From Collinsella aerofaciens (GTDB lineage Bacteria; Actinomycetota; Coriobacteriia; Coriobacteriales; Coriobacteriaceae): 22,107 bases of DNA. Positions within the stretch are counted from its first letter, which is position 1. Each line of letters starts with the position of its first letter. The notes beneath the pieces are model-generated. The model was not told the origin of the DNA, did not search any database, and saw only the letters and a list, made by a program, of their open reading frames with translations. The stretch is taken from contig RKAY01000151.1 of assembly GCA_014846205.1 (NCBI GenBank), forward strand, positions 1 through 22,107. Direction: 5' to 3'. This document shows, piece by piece, positions 14,492 through 21,765 of the stretch. A program made the position numbers and the translations under genes.

Positions 14492-14835
14492 GGGAACCTC
14501 CCTGCTCTTGGGCCAAAACTTCTATCGGCTTTGGCTATCGATGCCGACCGTATCAGCCGTAACTTGACCAAAAGCTGACCAAATACTTGACGGATTGACG
14601 TCTCTGCAGGTAAAGGGCGGTAAAAAATACTTCAACTTTTTTCGAGCGACAATTTTGCGATCGCTGGTGGCGGAACGATATGTGTCAAAAACATCGCCTG
14701 CCGAGGAAACTCGGCCGTTCGCCGAATTGCATGCGCGTAAAAAACCTCAATTATGGAGGCGGTCTCGAACACGTCAACGAAACGATGCGGTAACATCTCC
14801 CTGCAAACACTGTAGTTAGCTAAAGGGGAGTCTGC
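14492..14835. promoter_or_regulatory. 344-base divergent intergenic region with direct repeats and a GNRA hairpin
   Basis: No gene is supported in this stretch, which is more AT-rich than its surroundings. TGACCAAA occurs at 14565-14572 and again at 14576-14583, one helical turn apart. Two TTGACG boxes follow at 14587-14592 and 14595-14600. On the - strand TGATACGGT (14547-14555) could be an extended -10 for the surface cluster, which would place the repeats just upstream of it. Towards the dehydrogenase side, GCCGAG (14700-14705) and CTCGGC (14710-14715) form a stem closed by a GAAA tetraloop. No convincing promoter for the dehydrogenase operon was found. Confidence 0.35.
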
Positions 14836-16437
14836 ATGTCTGCAACCATCAAACCCTTCACCGATGAGTTCGAGGAATACGGCCGCGACGAGTCTCGCTC
14901 GTCGGGCGAGGCTTCGAGTATTTCGTTTCCGACATCGGAAGACGAGGTGCGCGCTATCTTGCGGCGGCTCCATACCGACGGTGTTTCGGTGACCGTCCAG
15001 GGTGCCCGAACGGGCCTCGCTGCCGGCGCCGTGCCTCATGGCGGGCATATCCTCAACACCTCGCGCATGAATCGCTACCTTGGTCTTCGCCGCGATGACG
15101 AGGGCCGGTTTCTGCTGCGCGTGGAGCCGGGCGTCGTGCTGTCGGAGCTGCGCAAACAGCTGGGCAAAAAAGCGTTGCCGACAGGCGGCTGGGACCAGGC
15201 GTCGCTTCGGACATACGAGGAGTTCCAAACTGCCCCCGAGCAGTTCTTTCCCACCGACCCCACCGAGGCATCTGCCTGCCTGGGCGGTATGGCGGCGTGC
15301 AACGCCTCCGGCGCCCGCAGCTATGCCTATGGCCCCATGCGTCCGCATATCACGGGCCTTCACGTTGCGCTGGCGGATGGCGACCTGCTCGAGCTTCACC
15401 GCGGTGAGGTTTTTGCTCAGGGCCGTCGCCTGTCACTTGTGACGGCGGAAGGACGTTCGCTTGAGCTTGATCTTCCTGACTACACCATGCCCAAGACCAA
15501 AAATGCTTCGGGCTATTTTGTTGTGGACGATATGGACGCCATCGATCTCTTTATCGGCGCATGCGGCACGCTCGGCGTTATCACCGAGCTCGAGATTGCC
15601 CTGCAGCCTGCCCCCGCGGTTGTGTGGGGCGTGAGCTGCTTTTTCGATAGCGAGGACAAGGCCGTTGCCTTTACCGATTCCGTGCGCCCGGTCCTGTCCC
15701 ACGCGGCTGCTATCGAGTATTTCGATGCGGGTGCCCTGGATATCCTTCGCCGCCAGCGCGAGCAGTCAACGGCGTTTGCCTCGCTGCCGGCACTCGACGA
15801 TGAGGCAAAGGTCTGCGTCTACGTGGAGCTCGACTGCGATGATGAAGCCCAGGCGACCGAGGAGTTGTACCACTTGGGATGGGTGCTGGAACTTGCGGGC
15901 GGCCACGACGACGCGACATGGGTTGCGCGCACCGAGGTCGATCGCGAATGCCAGCGGTTCTTCCGCCACGCGGTTCCCGAGAGCGTCAACATGCTCATCG
16001 ATGAGCGCCGGCGAACGGACCCCACCATTACCAAGCTGGGCTCGGACATGTCGGTGCCCAATGCGCGCCTGGCCGATGTCATCGCCCTCTATCGTCGCAC
16101 GCTGGCGCAGAGCGGCCTTGAGTCGGCTGCCTGGGGGCACATCGGCAATAACCACCTTCACGTGAACATCTTGCCGCGCGACGCGCAGGATTATCGCGCC
16201 GGCGGCGAGCTCTTTGCCCAGTGGGCGGCCGAGGTCACGGCCATGGGTGGTGCCGTCTCTGCCGAGCATGGCGTCGGCAAGATCAAGGCGGGCTTCTTGG
16301 AGACGATGTACGGCCACGATGCCATGGTCGAATCGGCTCGACTCAAGCTGCAGCTCGATCCTGCCGGACAGCTCGGCCGCGGCAACCTTTTTTCGGAGAA
16401 GCTCTTGGATGAACTCGTCCAGAAAGGGGGCGCGTGA
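14836..16437 (+). CDS. FAD-linked 2-hydroxyacid (probably lactate) dehydrogenase, GlcD/LctD-like
   Basis: This 533-residue flavoprotein oxidises a 2-hydroxyacid, most likely lactate, with FAD as cofactor. An N-terminal FAD-binding domain of the vanillyl-alcohol-oxidase type carries QGARTGLAAGAVP (55-67), the FFPTDPTEA block followed by ACLGGMAACNASGARS, and GACGTLGVITELE. The C-terminal oxidase domain has HIGNNHLHVNI (435-445) and SAEHGVGK (475-482), whose histidines are typical of substrate or metal binding in GlcD/Dld proteins. There is no signal peptide or membrane segment, so it is cytoplasmic. AAAGGGGAG precedes the ATG. It overlaps etfB by four bases, and the dehydrogenase-EtfB-EtfA set matches the electron-confurcating lactate dehydrogenase complex known from Acetobacterium (lctBCD), though in a different gene order. 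Glycolate or 2-hydroxyglutarate remain possible substrates. Confidence 0.82.
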   Translation: MSATIKPFTDEFEEYGRDESRSSGEASSISFPTSEDEVRAILRRLHTDGVSVTVQGARTGLAAGAVPHGGHILNTSRMNRYLGLRRDDEGRFLLRVEPGVVLSELRKQLGKKALPTGGWDQASLRTYEEFQTAPEQFFPTDPTEASACLGGMAACNASGARSYAYGPMRPHITGLHVALADGDLLELHRGEVFAQGRRLSLVTAEGRSLELDLPDYTMPKTKNASGYFVVDDMDAIDLFIGACGTLGVITELEIALQPAPAVVWGVSCFFDSEDKAVAFTDSVRPVLSHAAAIEYFDAGALDILRRQREQSTAFASLPALDDEAKVCVYVELDCDDEAQATEELYHLGWVLELAGGHDDATWVARTEVDRECQRFFRHAVPESVNMLIDERRRTDPTITKLGSDMSVPNARLADVIALYRRTLAQSGLESAAWGHIGNNHLHVNILPRDAQDYRAGGELFAQWAAEVTAMGGAVSAEHGVGKIKAGFLETMYGHDAMVESARLKLQLDPAGQLGRGNLFSEKLLDELVQKGGA

Positions 16438-17255
16438 AGATGAGCGAATTCCATATGGTGGTGTGCGTCAAGGCGGTGCCGGGAAGCACCGAGGTCAAGA
16501 TGGACCCCAAAACCAATACGATTGTGCGTGACGGCAAGCAGGCGGTCATCAACCCGTTCGATGCAAGCGCTCTGGAATGCGCGCTGTCGCTCAAGGACGA
16601 CTTTATCGGCTTTGGCATGGATGTGCGCGTGACGGTGGTGTCGATGGGCATCCCCGCGACCGAGTCGCTGCTGCGCGACTGCATCGCCCGCGGCGCCGAT
16701 GACGCGCTGCTGCTGACCGATCGCGCCTTTGCGGGTGCCGATACCTTGGCTACCACCTATGCCCTCAAATGTGGCATTGAAGCGCTCGACGAGGACTTTG
16801 ACCTGCTCATTTGCGGCAAGATGGCAGTTGACGGCGATACGGCCCAGATTGGTCCCGAGCTTGCCGGAGCCTTTGAGATTCCCTGCGTGACCGACGTGAG
16901 CTGTGTGCAGAGCGCGGGCTTTACGACCTGCGGCTCGCTGGCGCTTGTCCACGGCTGTGACGCCGGCGAGGAAACAGTGTATCTGGAGATGCCGTGCGCG
17001 ATGACGACTGCCAAGGAGATTGGCCAGCTGCGTATGCCGAGTATCGCTGGCATTCGCGCGGCCGAGGAAGCGGACGTGCGCGTGGTTGGCGCTACCGACG
17101 TGAACGCCGACCCCTCGCGTTGCGGTCTTGCCGGTTCGCCGACGCAGGTCGTGCGCTCTTTTGTGCCCGACCGCGACCAAACGTGTGAGGTCGTTGAGGG
17201 CACGGCGTCCGAGCAGGCGGCAAAACTCGCCAAGATTATCGAGGGGATGGCATAG
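16434..17255 (+). CDS. etfB: Electron transfer flavoprotein beta subunit
   Basis: This 273-residue EtfB has the family's nucleotide-binding pattern: VVCVKAVPGSTEVKMDP at the start, INPFDASALECALSLKD, the VVSMGIPATESLLRDCIARGADDALLLTDRAFAGADTLATTYAL stretch, and DLLICGKMAVDGDTAQIGPELA. The latter blocks resemble EtfB proteins from bifurcating complexes, which bind a second FAD where ordinary Etf binds AMP; this is recalled and not aligned. It partners with the downstream EtfA and the upstream dehydrogenase. The start is GTG at 16434 (overlapping the previous stop as GTGA, with AAAGGGGG upstream) or ATG at 16440. The etfA start directly follows its stop, so stoichiometric expression is expected. 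Confidence 0.9.
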   Translation: MKMSEFHMVVCVKAVPGSTEVKMDPKTNTIVRDGKQAVINPFDASALECALSLKDDFIGFGMDVRVTVVSMGIPATESLLRDCIARGADDALLLTDRAFAGADTLATTYALKCGIEALDEDFDLLICGKMAVDGDTAQIGPELAGAFEIPCVTDVSCVQSAGFTTCGSLALVHGCDAGEETVYLEMPCAMTTAKEIGQLRMPSIAGIRAAEEADVRVVGATDVNADPSRCGLAGSPTQVVRSFVPDRDQTCEVVEGTASEQAAKLAKIIEGMA

Positions 17256-18461
17256 ATGAGCGGACTGATTATCGATGGCGAAGCCTGCATTGGCTGCGGT
17301 CGCTGCGTTCGCGCCTGCGCCTCGGGCGGTATTGTGGTGGAGGGTGAGCGCCCCAATCGCCGTGCCCGCGTAACCGACGGCTGCATCCTGTGCGGCGGGT
17401 GCGTCGACGCCTGCCCCGTCAACGCCATCTCGATCGAGCGCGATGAGACCACCGGTGCGGTAGACCTTGACGCATATCGAGACATTTGGGTCTTCGTGCA
17501 AACTGACGAGCGCGATGCCGTGGCATCCGTGGCCTTCGAGCTCATGGGCAAGGGCCGCGAGCTTGCCGATGCACGCGGCTGTCGCCTGGTGGCGCTGGTC
17601 GGCATGGGCCCCGAGGGCTCGCTCGGGGACCTGGAACATCTGGTTTGCGCCGGTGCGGACGAAGTTCTGGTCTGTCGTGACGAGCGCCTGCGTCAGAACG
17701 ACGCGGAGGTCTATGCTCGCCTCATCTGCGATTTGGTAGCCGAGCGCAAGCCCGAAGCCATTCTGTACGGCGCGACCGCCTTTGGCCGCGAGCTGGCGCC
17801 TGGCGTTGCCGTGCGCCTGCAGACGGGCCTTACGGCCGACTGCACCGTGCTTTCGATGGATACGGAGACGGGCCTGCTGCAGCAGACGCGCCCGGCGTTT
17901 GGCGGCAACTTGATGGCCACCATCATTTGCCCCAACCACCGTCCTCAGATGGCAACGGTGCGTCCCGGCATCTTTAAGGCGCCCGACTTTGACTATAGCC
18001 GCTCCGGAACGATTACCCAGGTATTTCTTGCGGAAGACGCCAAGGCTCGTGTCGAGATTTCGATTCCCGCCGAGGAATGGGGCCAGCGGGCTTCGATTGC
18101 CGATGCCGAGCGTCTAGTTGTTGTGGGTCGCGGTATCGGCTCCAAGAAAAACCTGCCCTTGATGCGAAAGCTCGCCGATGCCCTGGGTGCCGAGCTTGGT
18201 TGCACGCGTCCCGTCGTGGAGGCGGGTTGGCTGGAGTATCGCCACCAGATTGGTCAGACCGGCGTGTCGGTTTCGCCCAAGCTCCTTGTGAGTATTGGCG
18301 TTTCGGGTGCCATCCAGCACCTGGCCGGCATCGGTGGGGCGGAGTGCATTGTCGCCATCAATGAGGACCCGGATGCTCCCATCTTTGGCGCCGCCCAGTA
18401 CAAGGTCGTCGGCGATGCCGTCGAGGTCGTTGAGGAGCTGCTGGCCCAGCTTGAGTGCTAG
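17256..18461 (+). CDS. etfA: Electron transfer flavoprotein alpha subunit with N-terminal ferredoxin domain
   Basis: This 401-residue EtfA is fused at the N-terminus to a two-cluster ferredoxin. [11 protein letters not shown] (residues 11-21) and [12 protein letters not shown] (about 43-54) supply eight cysteines for two [4Fe-4S] clusters. The Etf domain then carries [35 protein letters not shown] and the C-terminal FAD-binding run [12 protein letters not shown] through [22 protein letters not shown]. The ferredoxin fusion is what links Etf to reduced ferredoxin in confurcating lactate dehydrogenases and some acyl-CoA systems. The ATG directly follows the etfB stop, with GAGGGG upstream. Its TAG overlaps the convergent HD gene's stop within CTAG, leaving no room for an intrinsic terminator between them. 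Confidence 0.92.
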   Translation: MSGLIIDGEACIGCGRCVRACASGGIVVEGERPNRRARVTDGCILCGGCVDACPVNAISIERDETTGAVDLDAYRDIWVFVQTDERDAVASVAFELMGKGRELADARGCRLVALVGMGPEGSLGDLEHLVCAGADEVLVCRDERLRQNDAEVYARLICDLVAERKPEAILYGATAFGRELAPGVAVRLQTGLTADCTVLSMDTETGLLQQTRPAFGGNLMATIICPNHRPQMATVRPGIFKAPDFDYSRSGTITQVFLAEDAKARVEISIPAEEWGQRASIADAERLVVVGRGIGSKKNLPLMRKLADALGAELGCTRPVVEAGWLEYRHQIGQTGVSVSPKLLVSIGVSGAIQHLAGIGGAECIVAINEDPDAPIFGAAQYKVVGDAVEVVEELLAQLEC

Positions 18462-19270
18462 GCGCGCGCCAGCCAGTCGCGCATCTCGTCCTTTAGGCGC
18501 TCCCAGGTCGCTTGCGTGGCGGGATCGGTAAAGGGGCGCACGATGCCAAAGGGCGCGTCGAGCAGGCGGTAGATATCGCCCTGCTTGCGCGCCAGCGCGC
18601 GGCTTGCCGGATAGACGAGCTCAAACATAAAGCAGATGAGCCCCACCAAGTAGTCGGCCGGCTCATCGCGTTCGTCGCGTGCGACGCAGCGGTGTTCGGC
18701 AAAGGCGGTGAGCGCCGGTGTCGAGAACCGGCTGGCGAGAAATGTGTCCTCATCAACCTTGAGGATGGTGTCGACGGTGCTGTCGGCGATGGTGCGCATG
18801 ATGTCGATCTTGTCGCCATCGCGCACGATATCGCAGAAGTTCCGCGTGCGGGTGTCGAGTTCCGCGGGCAGGCGAAAATCGCTGTGGTGGGCGATGCTTG
18901 CACGGATGAGCTCGTCTTCTACCGGATCGTCGATAAAATCGCGGATACTTGTTGTCGCGGGCGCGTCTGCAGGGTTTTCGCCAAAGAGCACCTCGACGCC
19001 CAACGCCGCATGGCTCATGCTCTCGGCATCCTTAAACGTGTCCCAGCGTCGCAGCTGTTCAAAGCGACCCATATCGTGCAGCAGGCCGCAAAGCCACGCT
19101 AGGTCAATGTCCTGAGATGACCAGCCCTGTTCGCGCGCCACGGCATCGCATGCCTCGGCAACGTGGTACGTATGCTTGATTTTAAGCGCGATACGCGGAT
19201 TGGCGGCATCGTAGGCATCGGTGTAGGCCTTGAAGGCCGTGGCAGCCCGCGTTCGATCGATAGCTGTCAT
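18458..19270 (-). CDS. HD-domain phosphohydrolase
   Basis: This 270-residue predicted metal-dependent phosphohydrolase has KHTYHVAEAC with the first histidines (33, 36), LLHDMGRFEQ with the defining His65-Asp66 pair, and further His and Asp residues in the MSHAALG and DGDKIDIMR segments. These are the expected metal ligands of an HD domain. The middle of the protein resembles HD proteins annotated as nucleotidohydrolases, but the substrate (nucleotide, cyclic dinucleotide or other phosphoester) cannot be told. No signal peptide or membrane segment is present. AGGAAG precedes the ATG. It converges on etfA and shares CTAG with it, and it diverges from azlC across a 137-base region. The domain is confident, the substrate unknown. 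Confidence 0.85.
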   Translation of the reverse strand: MTAIDRTRAATAFKAYTDAYDAANPRIALKIKHTYHVAEACDAVAREQGWSSQDIDLAWLCGLLHDMGRFEQLRRWDTFKDAESMSHAALGVEVLFGENPADAPATTSIRDFIDDPVEDELIRASIAHHSDFRLPAELDTRTRNFCDIVRDGDKIDIMRTIADSTVDTILKVDEDTFLASRFSTPALTAFAEHRCVARDERDEPADYLVGLICFMFELVYPASRALARKQGDIYRLLDAPFGIVRPFTDPATQATWERLKDEMRDWLARA

Positions 19271-19288
19271 AATGACTTCCTAAAAAGT

Positions 19289-19308
19289 TGTGTCTTTCTG
19301 TGTCTTTC
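19289..19308. repeat. Tandem 10-bp repeat in the HD-azlC divergent region
   Basis: TGTGTCTTTC is present twice, end to end, without mismatch. It lies 19 bases upstream of the HD gene start on the - strand and about 100 bases upstream of azlC. One helical-turn spacing makes it a candidate operator or upstream element for the HD gene. It could also be a chance slippage product. Confidence 0.5.
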
Positions 19309-19407
19309 GATCCGGGGGCAATTGTAGGTGAACTCGGTTGCCATCGGGCGATGATTCTGCCGCGTCGTTGAATGCGGCTCGGAAATCTTGTCGGGACGAG
19401 GAACGCT

Positions 19408-20103
19408 ATGGTGCTCAAAATCGTTAAAACCGTCTGGCCGGTGATGCTTACCTATGTTGCGATAGGCGCGCCGTGCGGAATGATTATGGCGCAGACGGGA
19501 ATGGAACCCTGGATGGTCTTTGCCCTGAGCAGCACGTTCGTGACGGGTAGCGGGCAGTTTATGGTCTGCAATCTGTGGCTGGCAGGTGTGCCTGCAGCAT
19601 CGATCGTTGCGAGCGTCGCCGCAATCTCCTCGCGCTTCGCGCTTTACTCGGCATCAATCGCACCGCATTTGAGGGGTGCCTCGAAGCGTCAGACGCTGGC
19701 TGTTGCCGCGACACTTACCGAGGAGGCATACGGCATCTCGCTTGCCAAGTTGGTTAAAGGGGAGGATTGGGGTCCGCGCGAGTCCTTTGTGCTCAACGCG
19801 ATCCTCATCGCAACATGGGGCGTTTCGTGTACGACGGGCGCCATCGTCGGCGCCGTTGTCGATGTTCCTACCGCTATTGCGGGTTTTGTCTGCACATCGC
19901 TCTTTATCTGCCTACTCTTTTCGCAGCGACTGTCGCGCGGCAATGTCGTAGCTGCCGGTTTGGCCGCGGTGTCCGTCGCCATATGTAAGTTCTTGGGGTG
20001 GACGAATATTGCCGTGCCGGCAAGCGTGCTCGTCGGCGTTGCCGCGGCGCTTATGTGCGATGCTCTCTCCGAAGGAAGGGATGCTCGCGATGCCCGTTCA
20101 TGA
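19408..20103 (+). CDS. azlC: AzlC-family branched-chain amino acid exporter, large subunit
   Basis: This 231-residue polytopic membrane protein has about six or seven hydrophobic segments. Family blocks are GAPCGMIMAQTGMEPW near the start, STFVTGSGQFMVCNLW, and ASVAAISSRFALYSASIAPHLRG, followed by LTEEAYGISL. AzlC with AzlD forms an exporter that confers resistance to branched-chain amino acid analogues in Bacillus. The ATG at 19408 was preferred because GACGAGGAAC precedes it; an ATG 12 codons upstream lacks a good site and adds a polar stretch. The small AzlD partner overlaps its end. The specific amino acid exported here is not shown by the sequence. Confidence 0.88.
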   Translation: MVLKIVKTVWPVMLTYVAIGAPCGMIMAQTGMEPWMVFALSSTFVTGSGQFMVCNLWLAGVPAASIVASVAAISSRFALYSASIAPHLRGASKRQTLAVAATLTEEAYGISLAKLVKGEDWGPRESFVLNAILIATWGVSCTTGAIVGAVVDVPTAIAGFVCTSLFICLLFSQRLSRGNVVAAGLAAVSVAICKFLGWTNIAVPASVLVGVAAALMCDALSEGRDARDARS

Positions 20104-20413
20104 GTTTTTGGTCCTGTGGCTGTCGTCGTGGGCGGCCATCGCATTTTTCCGTATTGCTCCAGCGTTTGCCTTGCGCGGGAGAACGCTGTCGCCCCGCGTT
20201 ACCGAGGCCTTGGGTTATATTCCGCCCGCCGCCTTTGCGGCGCTGGTCGCCAACGATTTGATAAGCCCTGGCGCTTTTGACGCCGGCCTGTGGCAGGGCT
20301 TGATGCCCTGGATTGCGGCTGCCGGTGTCGTGGCGGTGGCAATCAAGACAAAGTCGATGTTGTGGTGCTGCGTCTCGGGTATCGTGTTCTATATCGTTTT
20401 GAGCCTTGTTTAA
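20090..20413 (+). CDS. azlD: AzlD-family small membrane subunit
   Basis: This protein of about 107 residues has three or four hydrophobic segments. The pattern WAAIAFFRIAPAFALRGRTLSPRVTEALGYIPPAAFAALVAN is typical of AzlD, whose RxxP and YIPPA motifs are conserved, and the length is normal. It is the partner of AzlC in branched-chain amino acid export. The start is not certain: ATG at 20090 sits 10 bases from GGAAGG, while ATG at 20081 is too close to that site. Both lie inside the end of azlC, so translation is coupled. No strong terminator follows. Confidence 0.85.
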   Translation: MPVHEFLVLWLSSWAAIAFFRIAPAFALRGRTLSPRVTEALGYIPPAAFAALVANDLISPGAFDAGLWQGLMPWIAAAGVVAVAIKTKSMLWCCVSGIVFYIVLSLV

Positions 20414-20513
20414 AAGCGGGGCGCGCTTACCGTCCTGGCCCAACGAATCGAATTTCTCACTGAGTCGGTCTGCTTCTTCTGGTACCATGGTCAAACTTTA
20501 CTGTAGCAAAGTA

Positions 20514-20538
20514 TGACGTGGACTTTTGTTCCACGTCA
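20514..20538. promoter_or_regulatory. 9-bp inverted repeat upstream of the KdgT-type gene
   Basis: TGACGTGGA (20514-20522) and TCCACGTCA (20530-20538) are perfect inverted arms around seven bases, ending 16 bases before the start codon. Upstream, TGGTACCAT (20480-20488) fits an extended -10, which would place the repeat in the leader RNA. Alternatively TGGTCA/TATGAC would put the repeat across a -10 as an operator. Either way it is the likely control site for a sugar-acid transporter gene. The remaining bases of 20414-20554 show no gene. Confidence 0.5.
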
Positions 20539-20554
20539 GCGGAAATGGGGTTTC

Positions 20555-21577
20555 ATGGCACAGAAAGCGACCGCCAACGAGCAAAAGAAATTCAAGGTAC
20601 CGCGCATCCCGGGTGACATCATGATCTACCCGATGATCGTCGGCCTTTTGCTCAATACCTTCTGCCCGCAGGTCTTCGAGATCGGTGGCTTCTTTACCGC
20701 CGCCTGCCGCGGCGGTTCCAACACCATCGTCGCCGCGATCCTGCTGTTTGTGGGCGTCGGCATCAGCTTTAAGTCCACGCCGGGCGCCATCAAGACCGGC
20801 ATCGTCGTGCTGATCCCTAAGCTTGTGGTGGCAGTCGCGCTGGGTCTGGGTGTTGCGTATTTCTTTAACGACAACTTTTTGGGCCTGAGCTCGGTTTCCA
20901 TCATCGGCGGCATTACGTTTTGCAACATGGCGCTCTATACGGGCATCATGGGCGAGTTCGGCGATGAGTCCGAGCAGGGCGCCGTGGGCATCCTATTCTT
21001 TACGGCCGGCCCCGCCGTCACCATGATCATCCTGGGCGTTTCGGGTCTCGCCAACATCCCTGTCGGTACTATCATCGGCTCCATTTTGCCACTCGTTATT
21101 GGCATGGTTCTGGGCAACCTCTTCCCGTTCATCAAGAACCTGCTGGTTCCCGGTGCCAATCCCGCGATTGCCGTCATCGGTTTTCAGCTCGGTGCGTCCA
21201 TGAGCCTGTCGAGCTTTATCACCGGCGGCATCTCGGGCATTCTGCTGGGCCTTATCACGCTCTTTATCGTCGGGCCCATCACCTTTGCGTTCGAGCGCCT
21301 GTGCGGTGGTAACGGCAAGGCTGCCGTGGCTTGTTCCACCATCGCCGGCACGGCTATGACCACGCCTGTTGCCCTTGCCGAGGTCGCGCCGCGCTACGCC
21401 GAGCTTGCACCCACTGCATACGCCCAGATCGCCACCGCCGTTATCATCACGGCAATCATGGCCCCGATTCTGACCGGCTGGGTCGACAAGAAGTTCTGTC
21501 AGGGCAAGGAAGACCTGTCGCCTGCCGGTGTCGAGGCCATCGAGGAGGCTGTCGCAACCGATATCGACGGTGAGTAA
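20555..21577 (+). CDS. kdgT: KdgT-family 2-keto-3-deoxygluconate permease
   Basis: This 340-residue membrane transporter has about ten hydrophobic segments. It shows the family start KVPRIPGDIMIYPMIVGLLLNTFCPQ, then GGSNTIVAAILLFVGVGISFK, SIIGGITFCNMALYTGIMGEFGD, the GILFFTAGPAVTM segment and the late STIAGTAMTTPVALAEVAPRY block. KdgT imports 2-keto-3-deoxygluconate, a product of pectin and uronate breakdown, by proton symport. No kdgK, kdgA or uronate enzyme is in the window, so the substrate rests on family membership. The ATG at 20555 was chosen because the family N-terminus begins soon after it; the ribosome binding site is weak (GGAAATGGGG). It is monocistronic, flanked by an inverted repeat upstream and a terminator downstream. 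Confidence 0.87.
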   Translation: MAQKATANEQKKFKVPRIPGDIMIYPMIVGLLLNTFCPQVFEIGGFFTAACRGGSNTIVAAILLFVGVGISFKSTPGAIKTGIVVLIPKLVVAVALGLGVAYFFNDNFLGLSSVSIIGGITFCNMALYTGIMGEFGDESEQGAVGILFFTAGPAVTMIILGVSGLANIPVGTIIGSILPLVIGMVLGNLFPFIKNLLVPGANPAIAVIGFQLGASMSLSSFITGGISGILLGLITLFIVGPITFAFERLCGGNGKAAVACSTIAGTAMTTPVALAEVAPRYAELAPTAYAQIATAVIITAIMAPILTGWVDKKFCQGKEDLSPAGVEAIEEAVATDIDGE

Positions 21578-21622
21578 CGGCCGTTACCGATAATTGATTC
21601 CGGCGTGCAACTCGCGCCGCTC

Positions 21623-21666
21623 GAGCGCCCGAACAGAAACTGTTTTGCAGTGATGTTCGGGCGCTC
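21623..21666 (+). terminator. Two-tier hairpin terminator after kdgT
   Basis: GAGCGCCCGAAC (21623-21634) pairs perfectly with GTTCGGGCGCTC (21655-21666). Inside the loop a second small stem ACTG (21639-21642) / CAGT (21648-21651) closes on TTTTG. The sequence continues with TGCTATTATTCCCTTT, a broken T-rich tract. It is placed 45 bases after the kdgT stop and before the next gene on the same strand. Confidence 0.7.
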
Positions 21667-21765
21667 TGCTATTATTCCCTTTGCCCCTGCGGAGTAAGGG
21701 GCGTTTATTGCCTAGACATGAATCGGGCGATTCTGGCCACTTGGATATTGAAGGGATGGCGTCTA

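Noticed and set aside
14595..14625. TTGACG with a downstream A/T-rich tract as a sigma-70 promoter for the dehydrogenase operon
   Set aside because: At normal 16-18 base spacing no -10 resembling TATAAT is found; TAAAAA lies at 20 bases.
16191..17939. A 582-codon open frame on the - strand
   Set aside because: It is the complement of the dehydrogenase and Etf genes, whose motifs are unmistakable. The antisense translation has no recognisable domain.
20414..20428. AAGCG/CGCTT hairpin after azlD
   Set aside because: The stem is only five base pairs and no T tract follows; too weak to call a terminator.
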